Source: JBCBWG01 sp964579305 (GTDB taxonomy: Bacteria; Pseudomonadota; Alphaproteobacteria; Rhizobiales; Hyphomicrobiaceae). Taken from it: a stretch of DNA of 19,349 nucleotides. Made by a program: the position numbers and the translations under genes. The DNA lies in contig CAZOGY010000071.1 in assembly GCA_964579305.1 (NCBI GenBank), forward strand, positions 1 to 19,349, read 5' to 3'. Below, in pieces: positions 7,358 through 14,030 of this stretch. How positions within the stretch are numbered: position 1 is the first letter of the stretch; every line of letters starts with the position of its first letter. Below the pieces are notes generated by a model. The model was not told the origin of the DNA. It saw only the letters and a list, made by a program, of their open reading frames with translations, and did no database searches.

Positions 7358-7421
7358 CGACACGCACGTTGCGCCGAATCGTTGCATGTTGATGCAACGC
7401 AGTTCGCTGCGCTGCGTGTCG
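7358..7421. promoter_or_regulatory. Nested dyad structure between the DUF3572 gene and divK
   Basis: An outer 9-bp stem (CGACACGCA 7358-7366 with TGCGTGTCG 7413-7421) encloses an 8-bp stem with a 4-nt loop (CGTTGCAT 7380-7387, GTTG, ATGCAACG 7392-7399). A competing stem, ACGCAG/CTGCGT (7397-7402 and 7412-7417), shares bases with both. CGTTGC is also repeated directly at 7367 and 7380. A GANTC site (GAATC, 7376-7380), the target of the CcrM methylase, abuts the inner stem. There is no T run. It lies 84 bases before the divK start and could be an operator, a 5' leader structure or an intergenic repeat. Confidence 0.5.
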
Positions 7422-7505
7422 GGCGGGCCGCGACGGCCAAGACCCAGATGACCGAGCGGCCGGACACTGACGCGGGCCGCACGACCAAGTGGGAAGACCG
7501 AAGTG

Positions 7506-7904
7506 ATGGCAAAGCTGGCCCGGCCAACCGTTCTCATCGTGGAAGACAATGAGCTGAACATGAAGCTCTTCCACGATCTTCTGGATGCCCATGGCTTTGA
7601 AACGCTGCAAACGCGTAACGGCATGGAAGCGATGGAATTGGCACGCACACATCGCCCGGACTTGATCCTGATGGACATTCAGCTTCCGGAGGTTTCGGGG
7701 CTGGAGGTGACGAAGTGGCTCAAGGACGATGACGAGCTGCGCGACATCCCCGTGATCGCTGTCACAGCCTTCGCGATGAAAGGCGATGAGGAGCGAATCC
7801 GCCAGGGCGGGTGCGAGGCCTATATCTCAAAGCCGATCTCGGTCGGCCACTTTATTGAAACAATCCGCCACTTCGCCGGCGTCCCAACGGCCTCTTGCGC
7901 CTGA
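7506..7904 (+). CDS. divK: Single-domain response regulator DivK
   Basis: DivK is a stand-alone receiver protein that sets cell-cycle progression and polarity: its phosphorylated form switches DivL and the CckA-ChpT-CtrA relay, and it is phosphorylated by DivJ or PleC. The 132-residue product closely matches Caulobacter DivK: VLIVEDNELNMKLFHDLL at the N-terminus, LILMDIQLPEVSGLEVTKWL with phospho-acceptor Asp57 (Asp53 in Caulobacter numbering), AVTAFAMKGDEERIRQGGCE and the YISKPISV segment with the conserved Lys. There is no output domain. ATG 7506 overlaps an in-frame GTG at 7503; GGGAAG lies about 9 nt upstream. pleD follows 44 nt later in the same direction, as in Caulobacter, so the two are probably co-transcribed. 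Confidence 0.97.
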   Translation: MAKLARPTVLIVEDNELNMKLFHDLLDAHGFETLQTRNGMEAMELARTHRPDLILMDIQLPEVSGLEVTKWLKDDDELRDIPVIAVTAFAMKGDEERIRQGGCEAYISKPISVGHFIETIRHFAGVPTASCA

Positions 7905-7948
7905 GCACGGCGCGGGCAAGACGTGGATTGTCAACGTAGGACCTAAAC

Positions 7949-9319
7949 ATGACGGCGCGCGTTCTGGTGGTTGACGACATGCTCGCCAACGTCAAGTTGC
8001 TCGAGGCGCGCTTGCATGCTGAGCATTTTGAGACGATCAGTGCATTCAATGGCCAGGAAGCCCTGGACATTTGCGCGCGCGAACGCGTCGATGTGGTGCT
8101 TCTCGACGTCATGATGCCGGGCATGGACGGCTTTGAAGTTTGCCAGCGGATCAAGAGCCAGCCGTCGACGCAAGATGTCCCGGTGATTATGGTCACGGCG
8201 CTCGACCAGCCGCAAGACAAGTTGCAAGGGCTTGAAGCGGGGGCCGACGACTTCCTGACAAAACCGGTGGACGACATTGCGCTGATCACGCGCGTGAAGA
8301 ACCTGGCACGTCTCAAAGTCCTGAACGACGAAATGAAGTTGCGTGCGCAAACGAGCGGCCAGCTCGGCGTGCCCGACGAGCTGCCCGATGACGTTGGCAC
8401 GGGCCAAGGCGAAGCGCGGATTTTGATCGTCGATGACCAGGTGCGATCAGCTACGCGCCTTGCCAAAGCGCTTGACGGACCACAGGCCTATGACGTCGTT
8501 GCTGATGGCGTTGGCGTCAAACGTGCCATTGCTACGCATGCTTATGATCTTGTTTTGGTCAGTCTCGGGTTACGGCATGACGATGGCTTGGCGATCTGCA
8601 GCGAGTTGCGGGCGAATGAAACCAGCCGGCATCTGCCGCTGATCATTCTCGTTGACGACGGCGATGAGGCGCGTTTGCTGCGCGGCCTTGATTTGGGTGT
8701 GAACGACTATCTGATGCGCCCGGTGGATCGTAACGAAATGCTGGCCCGCGTGCGCACTCAGATCCGGCGCAAGCGTCATACCGATCACCTGCGTCACCGC
8801 CTGGCCGATAGCGTGGCGCTGGCGCTCATGGATCCGCTGACGGGGCTCCATAACCGGCGCTACCTTGAAACCCACCTGGAAGCCTTGATCGCCCGTGCAT
8901 TCGAAGGCGACAGCCATTTGTCGGTGATTTTGGTCGATATCGACGGTCTGAAAGCCGTTAACGACACCTATGGTCATCAGGCCGGCGATAGCGTTTTGCG
9001 ACAGTTTGCTGAACGATTGAAGGAAAACACGCGCGGTGTTGACCTGACGTGCCGGCATAGCGGCGAAGAGTTCGTGATCGTGATGCCCGACACGCCTCTC
9101 GAAACGGCCTATCAAATCGCAGAGCGCTTGCGCGGTGAAATTGCCGGGCGTCCTTTTACCGGGGACGAGGGGCAGTCGATCAACGTGACGACAAGCGTTG
9201 GCCTTGCAATTTTAGAGTTCGATGACGACTCGCCTGCAACCCTATTCCGTCGTGCCGGCAATGCCCTGCTGGCCGCCAAACGCGAAGGCCGCAATCGGGT
9301 GATGGCAGACGCCGCATGA
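7949..9319 (+). CDS. pleD: Diguanylate cyclase response regulator PleD (REC-REC'-GGDEF)
   Basis: PleD makes c-di-GMP from two GTP when its first receiver is phosphorylated and the protein dimerises, driving the motile-to-sessile transition. The 456-residue product has a full receiver at about 4-120 (VDDM, acceptor Asp53 in LLDVMMPGMDG, TKPVD) and a second receiver at about 157-280 whose acceptor position is Ser205 (LVLVSLGLRHDDG), so it is a pseudoreceiver as in Caulobacter PleD. The GGDEF domain at about 292-456 begins DPLTGLHNRRYL. Its inhibitory site RGVD (Arg362, Asp365) is intact. The signature loop reads SGEEF (371-375) instead of GGEEF; Glu373 and Glu374 are kept. DIDGLKAVND replaces the usual DIDFFK form, and RAGNALLAAK lacks the usual RAD and Tyr. 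ATG 7949 has AGGAC 7 nt upstream. Confidence 0.96.
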   Translation: MTARVLVVDDMLANVKLLEARLHAEHFETISAFNGQEALDICARERVDVVLLDVMMPGMDGFEVCQRIKSQPSTQDVPVIMVTALDQPQDKLQGLEAGADDFLTKPVDDIALITRVKNLARLKVLNDEMKLRAQTSGQLGVPDELPDDVGTGQGEARILIVDDQVRSATRLAKALDGPQAYDVVADGVGVKRAIATHAYDLVLVSLGLRHDDGLAICSELRANETSRHLPLIILVDDGDEARLLRGLDLGVNDYLMRPVDRNEMLARVRTQIRRKRHTDHLRHRLADSVALALMDPLTGLHNRRYLETHLEALIARAFEGDSHLSVILVDIDGLKAVNDTYGHQAGDSVLRQFAERLKENTRGVDLTCRHSGEEFVIVMPDTPLETAYQIAERLRGEIAGRPFTGDEGQSINVTTSVGLAILEFDDDSPATLFRRAGNALLAAKREGRNRVMADAA

Positions 9320-9416
9320 ACGGTGTGAATACCGCCACTGGAAGCGCGATGTTTTGAGAATCCGCCGGTGTGAAGCGTGATTATGCTCTCATGGCGAAAT
9401 TAGACTGTTGTTGCTG

Positions 9417-9435
9417 CAACGCACGAATCGCGTTG
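9417..9435. repeat. Inverted repeat with GANTC in its loop
   Basis: CAACGC (9417-9422) pairs with GCGTTG (9430-9435) around ACGAATC, whose last five bases are a CcrM-type GANTC site. No T run follows on either strand. It may be the remains of an end-of-transcript structure for pleD or a protein site. Confidence 0.35.
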
Positions 9436-9459
9436 ATGTCAATATTCTGAAACGTGTTT

Positions 9460-9669
9460 TTACTTGATTTTTTGGTTGACTTTGCTCAGTTGAACATGAT
9501 CGCGCGCTTGGTTGCGGGGCGCTTCGGCTGCGTCCCGGGGCTTTTCGAGTTTTTGACATGCGCGCAATTTGGCTGCCGTAGCAGCGCCAACGCCCTCTTC
9601 GGCGCTGCGTTCGGCTGCGGCCAGAGGGTGTATCGCGTCGGATCTACCCCGCTGCCGGCTGCGGTTCAT
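9460..9669 (-). CDS. Doubtful small basic ORF downstream of rpmG
   Basis: A possible 69-residue protein starting MNRSRQRGRSDAIH and ending ARDHVQLSKVNQKIK. AAGG lies 8 nt before the ATG, a usable ribosome binding site. The middle is Ala/Glu/Arg-rich low complexity and I recognise no family. Its last 15 residues resemble the RpmG C-terminus (ARKHVEFKETKIK), and the final 12 bases including the stop are identical in the two genes, which hints at a partial duplication of the rpmG 3' end rather than an independent gene. The plus-strand complement is also open, so coding is not proven. Confidence 0.25.
   Translation of the reverse strand: MNRSRQRGRSDAIHPLAAAERSAEEGVGAATAAKLRACQKLEKPRDAAEAPRNQARDHVQLSKVNQKIK
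9581..9608. repeat. 8-bp inverted repeat between pleD and rpmG
   Basis: GCAGCGCC (9581-9588) pairs with GGCGCTGC (9601-9608) around a 12-nt loop. No T run follows on either strand, so an intrinsic terminator is not supported, although the position downstream of rpmG would suit a transcript end. Confidence 0.4.
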
Positions 9670-9739
9670 ACCTCTGGCCTTTTCATCGGCACAGGGCAGA
9701 GAACGCCGGAGCGTTGGATGACCGACGAGCTGCCGATAA

Positions 9740-9907
9740 TTACTTGATTTTGGTCTCTTTGAACTCGACGTGCTTGCGCGCGATCGGGTCATACTTCTTC
9801 AGAGAAAGCTTTTCGGTCACCGTACGCGGGTTCTTTTTCGTGACGTAGAAGAAGCCCGTACCGGCCGTCGACAGAAGCTTGATCTTTTGGACGACTGGCT
9901 TAGCCAT
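9740..9907 (-). CDS. rpmG: 50S ribosomal protein L33
   Basis: L33 is a small basic protein of the large ribosomal subunit near the E site. The 55-residue product MAKPVVQKIKLLSTAGTGFF through KKYDPIARKHVEFKETKIK is full length and typical of the alphaproteobacterial form. It lacks the zinc-binding cysteines, so it is the zinc-independent (C-minus) type. ATG 9907 is set by AGGAT 8 nt upstream and by the family N-terminus. A good promoter (TTGACA, 16 nt, TATCTT) lies 42-70 nt upstream, so it is probably transcribed on its own as well as from the leftward unit. The upstream Nudix gene ends 138 nt away. Confidence 0.97.
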   Translation of the reverse strand: MAKPVVQKIKLLSTAGTGFFYVTKKNPRTVTEKLSLKKYDPIARKHVEFKETKIK

Positions 9908-9948
9908 CGTGATATCCTGGTGTGATGTGGCGTGGACGCAGGCGCGGG

Positions 9949-9976
9949 AAGATAGATGCCGCGGCTGGGATGTCAA
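9949..9976 (-). promoter_or_regulatory. Predicted sigma-70-type promoter of rpmG
   Basis: Read leftward, a perfect -35 TTGACA (9976-9971) is followed after 16 nt by a -10 TATCTT (9954-9949). Transcription would begin near 9941, giving a leader of about 34 nt with an AGGAT ribosome binding site before the rpmG ATG at 9907. Confidence 0.6.
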
Positions 9977-10045
9977 GCGTGCTGCTGACAATCGCGCCAG
10001 TTCGCCGATCGGCGTCCTGCCAAGGTTGTTGCACGCGTGTGCGGC

Positions 10046-10780
10046 TTAATTTGCCAGCCTGAGCAAGTCACGATGGAACGTGCCGCGGTTTTGGTAATAG
10101 AACGGGATTGGTAAGTCGGAAGGGCCGAGCGGGGCTGTGGCCAGACGCTCGGCGAACTCATCTAGCACGACTTTGGTGATCGGCGCCAAGTCAAGGCTTT
10201 CGATTTCCAAAAGCGTATACCAGCCCAAGTCCGATAACTCGCCGTCGCAGGCGGCGACCTGATCGGACACATCGCGCCGGTCGACGCAGAAAAAGCGCGT
10301 GTCATAGCGGCGGGGTCGTCCTGGCGGCGTGATGGCGCGGGCAAAGAAGGTCAGCGTTTCAGGACGTGGCAGGTGGGCGGTTTGCCAGAAGGCTTGCCAT
10401 GTTGGATGCTGGGGCAGCGGGCCGGCGGAAAACTGAAACGTTTCGACGGTTCTGGCGCCTTGCCGGGCACCAATGATCACACCGGCTTCTTCGAAGGCTT
10501 CTCGGATGGCCGCCATCGGCAGAGCAGCAGCGCGGGCATCGCTTGTGGTGCCCTTCATCTCTGCCAGGAGTTTGAATTTCTCGCGGTCATCAATGGCGCA
10601 GGCGTTGGCCACATCCTTGTCTTCGGGATCAACGCGTCCGCCAGGGAACACAAATTTCCCAGGCATGAAGACCTGGGTTGGCTGGCGCCGGCCCATGAGG
10701 ACACGCATTTCTCCACTTGAGCGATCAAACACCAAGACAGAGGCGGCATCGCGCGGGCGGTCGGGTTTCGTCTCGCTCAA
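10046..10780 (-). CDS. Nudix hydrolase with a split Nudix box (NUDT19-like)
   Basis: Nudix enzymes hydrolyse nucleoside diphosphate-linked compounds; NUDT7/NUDT19-type members act on coenzyme A species. The 244-residue protein begins SETKPDRPRDAASVLVFDR and has FPGGRVDPED (about 45-54) and AIREAFEEAGV (91-101). In the usual GX5EX7REUXEEXGU box 7 residues separate the first Glu from the Arg; here 39 do (Glu53 to Arg93), so the box is split by an extra 32 or so residues. The start is TTG 10780, supported by GAGGT 8 nt upstream; the next ATG would remove part of the first beta strand. A possible promoter lies at 10829-10857. It follows the DUF983 gene after 194 nt. The substrate is unknown. Confidence 0.88.
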   Translation of the reverse strand: MSETKPDRPRDAASVLVFDRSSGEMRVLMGRRQPTQVFMPGKFVFPGGRVDPEDKDVANACAIDDREKFKLLAEMKGTTSDARAAALPMAAIREAFEEAGVIIGARQGARTVETFQFSAGPLPQHPTWQAFWQTAHLPRPETLTFFARAITPPGRPRRYDTRFFCVDRRDVSDQVAACDGELSDLGWYTLLEIESLDLAPITKVVLDEFAERLATAPLGPSDLPIPFYYQNRGTFHRDLLRLAN

Positions 10781-10828
10781 GCTCGTCTACCTCAAAAGCG
10801 GAAGCCAAATCAAAGGAGGTCCGCCGCG

Positions 10829-10857
10829 AGTATAGCGGTTGGCCCGATTCCAGCGAA
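10829..10857 (-). promoter_or_regulatory. Possible promoter of the Nudix gene
   Basis: Read leftward, TTCGCT (10857-10852) and TATACT (10834-10829) are 17 nt apart. The -10 matches the consensus at 5 of 6 bases; the -35 is weak. The start codon TTG 10780 is 48 nt downstream. A small dyad, CCAGC-GAA-GCTGG (10850-10862), overlaps the -35 and could be an operator. Confidence 0.35.
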
Positions 10858-10974
10858 GCTGGTTTGCTTCGTCATAGGAAGCTGCTTGCGGCATGTCCGC
10901 CTTGCACGCGCCGCCGCGCCCCCTTGCGACGCGGATTTGCCGGGCTGCTATGCCGCAACACGAAGCCGTTTCGA

Positions 10975-11403
10975 TCAAGCGCCGCGACTGCTGGCGGGAT
11001 CGGGCACGCGATCATCTTCGCCGCTGAAGCCATGCATACGCAACGCCCACTGAAGGCCGACAAGCGCGCCCTTGATCCGGGGCAGCAGCGCCAAGCAGAC
11101 CACGACCGTCAAGGGCAACCAGATGACCAGATGCACCCATGGCGGTGGCGCAACCGATTGCTCCAACGCCAGGACGCCAGCGACAATGACGTGACCGGCG
11201 ATGAAAATGGTGAAATAGGGCGGCGCGTCATCAGCGCGGTGGTGGTGCAGGGCTTCGCCGCACGACGCACACGTGTCCGACACCTTTAAGTACGAGCCGA
11301 AAAGACGCCCGGTGCCACAAGAAGGGCATGCGCCAAAGAAGCCACGCCACATGGCCTGTGACCAGTTTCGCGGCGGAGGCGTTTGCGATGTCGTGACCGG
11401 CAT
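10975..11403 (-). CDS. DUF983 family zinc-ribbon membrane protein
   Basis: The 142-residue protein has the DUF983 layout: MWRGFFGACPSCGTGRLFGSYLKV, a second cysteine pair CASCGEAL forming a zinc-ribbon-like four-Cys site, the family motif HHHRADDAPPYFTIFIAGH running into a first membrane helix, and a second helix (HLVIWLPLTVVVCLALLPRIKG) followed by ALVGLQWALRMHGF. Family members are small inner-membrane proteins of unknown function; the pair of CxxC motifs suggests metal binding. ATG 11403 is the first start of the frame and lacks a strong ribosome binding site. It lies 203 nt after rnr and 194 nt before the Nudix gene on the same strand, an order I recall from rhizobia. Confidence 0.92.
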   Translation of the reverse strand: MPVTTSQTPPPRNWSQAMWRGFFGACPSCGTGRLFGSYLKVSDTCASCGEALHHHRADDAPPYFTIFIAGHVIVAGVLALEQSVAPPPWVHLVIWLPLTVVVCLALLPRIKGALVGLQWALRMHGFSGEDDRVPDPASSRGA

Positions 11404-11606
11404 TGGGGCGTTTCCATGGGGCGCAGCGGCGCATTTCAGATCGGGTTTGCAGCCGCGACCCTAGGCCGATGACCGGCCGGAGGCTGCCTGTCCATTTGTC
11501 GCCCCTTACGGCCGGGACCTTGCCCCTGCCAGACTTGGCATTGCCCGCACCGGGTCGCGCAAGCAGATGGGGCGGTCTCTCGTTCGGCCAGTATTCCCGC
11601 AGCGCT

Positions 11607-13910
11607 TTAACGTTTGCGCATGCGTGGTGCGGTCGTCCGCCGGATGCGGCGTCGACCCGGACCTGCGCGGTTGGAGGTGGCCGACAGCTTGCGCCCGTCA
11701 CTCATCATCTCAAACCGCAAAGCGCCCGCCATCGGGATCGCCTCGACAAGCCTGACCTGGACGCGGTCGCCAAGTGCGTAACCTGTGCGGGACGACTGGG
11801 CGATCAAGGCGTGCTGCGCTTCAGCGTGTGTGTAAAAGCCATCGAGCGTTGAAATTGGAATGAAGCCGTCAGCCCCGGTCTCTTCAAGGCGCACGAACAG
11901 GCCGCTGCGCGTGACGCCGGAGATGCGCGCTTGGAATGTCGCGCCGACCCGATCGGCGAGGTAAGCGGCGATGAGCCGGTCGATGGTCTCGCGCTCTGCT
12001 GCCATCGCGCGGCGCTCCAAGTCTGAAATTTCCTGGGCAATCCGGCGTAAGTCGGCATGGTGATGACGCGGCATGCCATCGGGGCCGAAGTCAAGTGCGG
12101 TGATCAAGGCGCGATGGATCAACAAATCCGCATAGCGGCGGATGGGCGATGTGAAATGCGCATAGCGCTGCAGGTTCAGGCCGAAGTGGCCGATATTGGC
12201 GGTGTCGTAGACGGCCTGGCTCTGGGACCGCAACACCACCTCGTTGACGAGATCAGGCACCGGCAGCGATTTTGCCTCTGACAGGATCTTGTTGAAATGC
12301 ACTGGGCGCAATTCATTGCCGGGCGGCAGCTTCATTTTCAGCGTGTCGAGAAAGTCGCGCAGACCGTTCAGTTTTTCCTGACCGGGCTGGTCGTGCACGC
12401 GATAAACGGCTGGATGCTTTTCCGCCTCCAGCGTTTCGGCGGCCGCGACGTTGGCCTGGATCATGAACTCTTCGATGAGCTTGTGTGCGTCAAGCCGCTG
12501 CGGCACGTGGATTTCGGCAACCTGACCATCTTCGCCGACGCGCACCTTGCGCTCTGGCAGGTCAAGCTCAAGCGGCGCACGTTGATTGCGCCCGTGAGAC
12601 AAGACGCCATATGCGGCCCAGAGCGGACCCAAAACGTTTTCTAGCAGCGGGAAAGTCTTGTCGTCGGCGTTGCCGTCAAAAGCGCGCTGGGCCTCTTCGT
12701 AGCTCAGCTTACAGTGCGAGCGCATGAGCGCGCGCATGAACTTGTGTCCGCGTTTGTTGCCTTGCGCGTCAAATACCATGCGCACAGCCAAGCATGGGCG
12801 GTCTTCGTTTTCGCGCAGCGAGCACAAGTCGTTTGAGATCCGCTCGGGCAGCATCGGCACGACGCGATCGGGGAAGTAGCACGAGTTGCCGCGCCGCAGC
12901 GCTTCCTGATCCAGACGGCTGCCGGGCCGCACGTAGTAGGCCACATCTGCAATGGCGACAGTGACGATGACGCCGCCGCGGTTTTTGGGGTCGTCATCGA
13001 GACGCGCGTGCACGGCATCATCGTGGTCGCGCGCATCGGCGGGGTCGATTGTGATCAGGGGAAGTTGGCGCAGATCCTCGCGGCCTTGCGATGTGAGCGC
13101 GGGTAAGTCGTCCAATTCGGCCAATACTGATTCTGGGAACTCGTCGGGTATCCCGTGCGCGTGGACGGCGATCAAGCTGATCTGGCGTTGGTCGGTGGGG
13201 TTGCCGATGACTTCGGCAACGCGCGCTCTTGGCGTGTGAAAGCGGCCTGATCGCACAAGTTCGAAGCGGACCAGATCGCCATCTGAGGCGTCTTTGGCGT
13301 CGTCGCGCGAGATCTGCCACTCGCGCAAGGCTTTGCGATCAACCGGCTCGATCACACCGCCGCGTTTGGTTGCGCGGTAGATGCCGATCTGGCGGGTTTT
13401 TTCGCGCGCCAGCCGCTTCATTGGGCTGGCGATGTAGGGAAGATCTACGCCATCGTCATCCGCACTTCGGCGCACTTCGGCCAGGATCCGGTCGCCAATC
13501 CCGAGCGGGCGATCGACGCCGGACCGTTTGCTTCCCGATCGCGCGGGCGTGGCCGCTTCGACCTCAATGACCAATGCGCGTGGCCGGTCGCCCTCGGCGT
13601 CGTCCCACGTCACCGGTTCGGCAATCAGTTCGCCGTCGCGATCCCGGTCGATGATTTCCAGCACCGTGACGGGCGGGATTGCGCCACGCGCCTTCATGGC
13701 CTTGCGGTTGCCCGCGATCAGGCCGGCGTCCGCCATTTCCGCAAGCAAGGTCTTCAGGGCGATGCGGTCGCCGCCCTTGACGCCGAAAGCTTTTGCGATT
13801 TCACGTTTGCCGACTTTGCCTGGTGTCGATTGAACATAGTCCAGGATTTCATCTTTGGTCGGCAGCGCGCTGCGTTCCAAATCGGATTGTCGCGAGGCGC
13901 GTCTTGCCAT
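11607..13910 (-). CDS. rnr: Ribonuclease R
   Basis: RNase R is a processive 3'-5' exoribonuclease that degrades structured RNA and takes part in rRNA and tmRNA-linked quality control. The 767-residue product has an N-terminal winged-helix region (DEILDYVQSTPGKVGKREIAK), cold-shock OB domains, the RNB catalytic domain with IDPADARDHDDAV (Asp289, Asp295, Asp297, Asp298 match the E. coli metal-binding residues), FTSPIRRYADLLIHR, and an S1 domain (VGATFQARISGVTRSGLFVRL) followed by a short Arg-rich tail ending RRTTAPRMRKR. ATG 13910 is preceded by AAAGGA at 6 nt, so it is preferred to ATG 13940. Length and domains are normal. It follows topA by 120 nt in the leftward block. Confidence 0.97.
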   Translation of the reverse strand: MARRASRQSDLERSALPTKDEILDYVQSTPGKVGKREIAKAFGVKGGDRIALKTLLAEMADAGLIAGNRKAMKARGAIPPVTVLEIIDRDRDGELIAEPVTWDDAEGDRPRALVIEVEAATPARSGSKRSGVDRPLGIGDRILAEVRRSADDDGVDLPYIASPMKRLAREKTRQIGIYRATKRGGVIEPVDRKALREWQISRDDAKDASDGDLVRFELVRSGRFHTPRARVAEVIGNPTDQRQISLIAVHAHGIPDEFPESVLAELDDLPALTSQGREDLRQLPLITIDPADARDHDDAVHARLDDDPKNRGGVIVTVAIADVAYYVRPGSRLDQEALRRGNSCYFPDRVVPMLPERISNDLCSLRENEDRPCLAVRMVFDAQGNKRGHKFMRALMRSHCKLSYEEAQRAFDGNADDKTFPLLENVLGPLWAAYGVLSHGRNQRAPLELDLPERKVRVGEDGQVAEIHVPQRLDAHKLIEEFMIQANVAAAETLEAEKHPAVYRVHDQPGQEKLNGLRDFLDTLKMKLPPGNELRPVHFNKILSEAKSLPVPDLVNEVVLRSQSQAVYDTANIGHFGLNLQRYAHFTSPIRRYADLLIHRALITALDFGPDGMPRHHHADLRRIAQEISDLERRAMAAERETIDRLIAAYLADRVGATFQARISGVTRSGLFVRLEETGADGFIPISTLDGFYTHAEAQHALIAQSSRTGYALGDRVQVRLVEAIPMAGALRFEMMSDGRKLSATSNRAGPGRRRIRRTTAPRMRKR

Positions 13911-13946
13911 GTCGTGTCCTTTAATCCGGCCAAGCAACACTCGAAA

Positions 13947-13967
13947 AAAGCGTTATGTCCGTGCTTT
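13947..13967 (-). terminator. Weak stem with T run after topA
   Basis: Downstream of the topA stop the minus strand reads AAAGC, a 11-nt loop, GCTTT, with the T run continuing to CTTTTTTCG. The stem is only 5 bp, so it would at most give partial termination between topA and rnr. Confidence 0.3.
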
Positions 13968-14030
13968 GCAGCGGGGCTGAGTTCGGGCACCGGATCTGGC
14001 AAACAAACGGCCTGTGTCAGACCATGTGCA

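Larger units (their letters stand above)
9320..9739. other. pleD-rpmG convergent intergenic region
   Basis: Between the convergent stops of pleD and rpmG lie 420 bases with no firmly supported gene. It holds a 6-bp dyad around a GANTC site at 9417-9435, T-rich runs near 9455-9475 on the plus strand without a clear preceding stem, an 8-bp stem at 9581-9608 and one doubtful small leftward ORF (9669-9460). The decamer TTCGGCTGCG occurs twice (9523-9532 and 9610-9619). I recognise no RNA gene. Confidence 0.6.

Noticed and set aside
9320..9739. tRNA or small structured RNA gene between pleD and rpmG
   Set aside because: No cloverleaf, CCA end or GTTCNANNC-type T-loop motif was seen; only short isolated stems.
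11404..11606. Leftward reading through the rnr-DUF983 spacer as a small gene
   Set aside because: The frame that is open has Arg/Pro-rich low-complexity translation, no start with a ribosome binding site and no recognisable motif.
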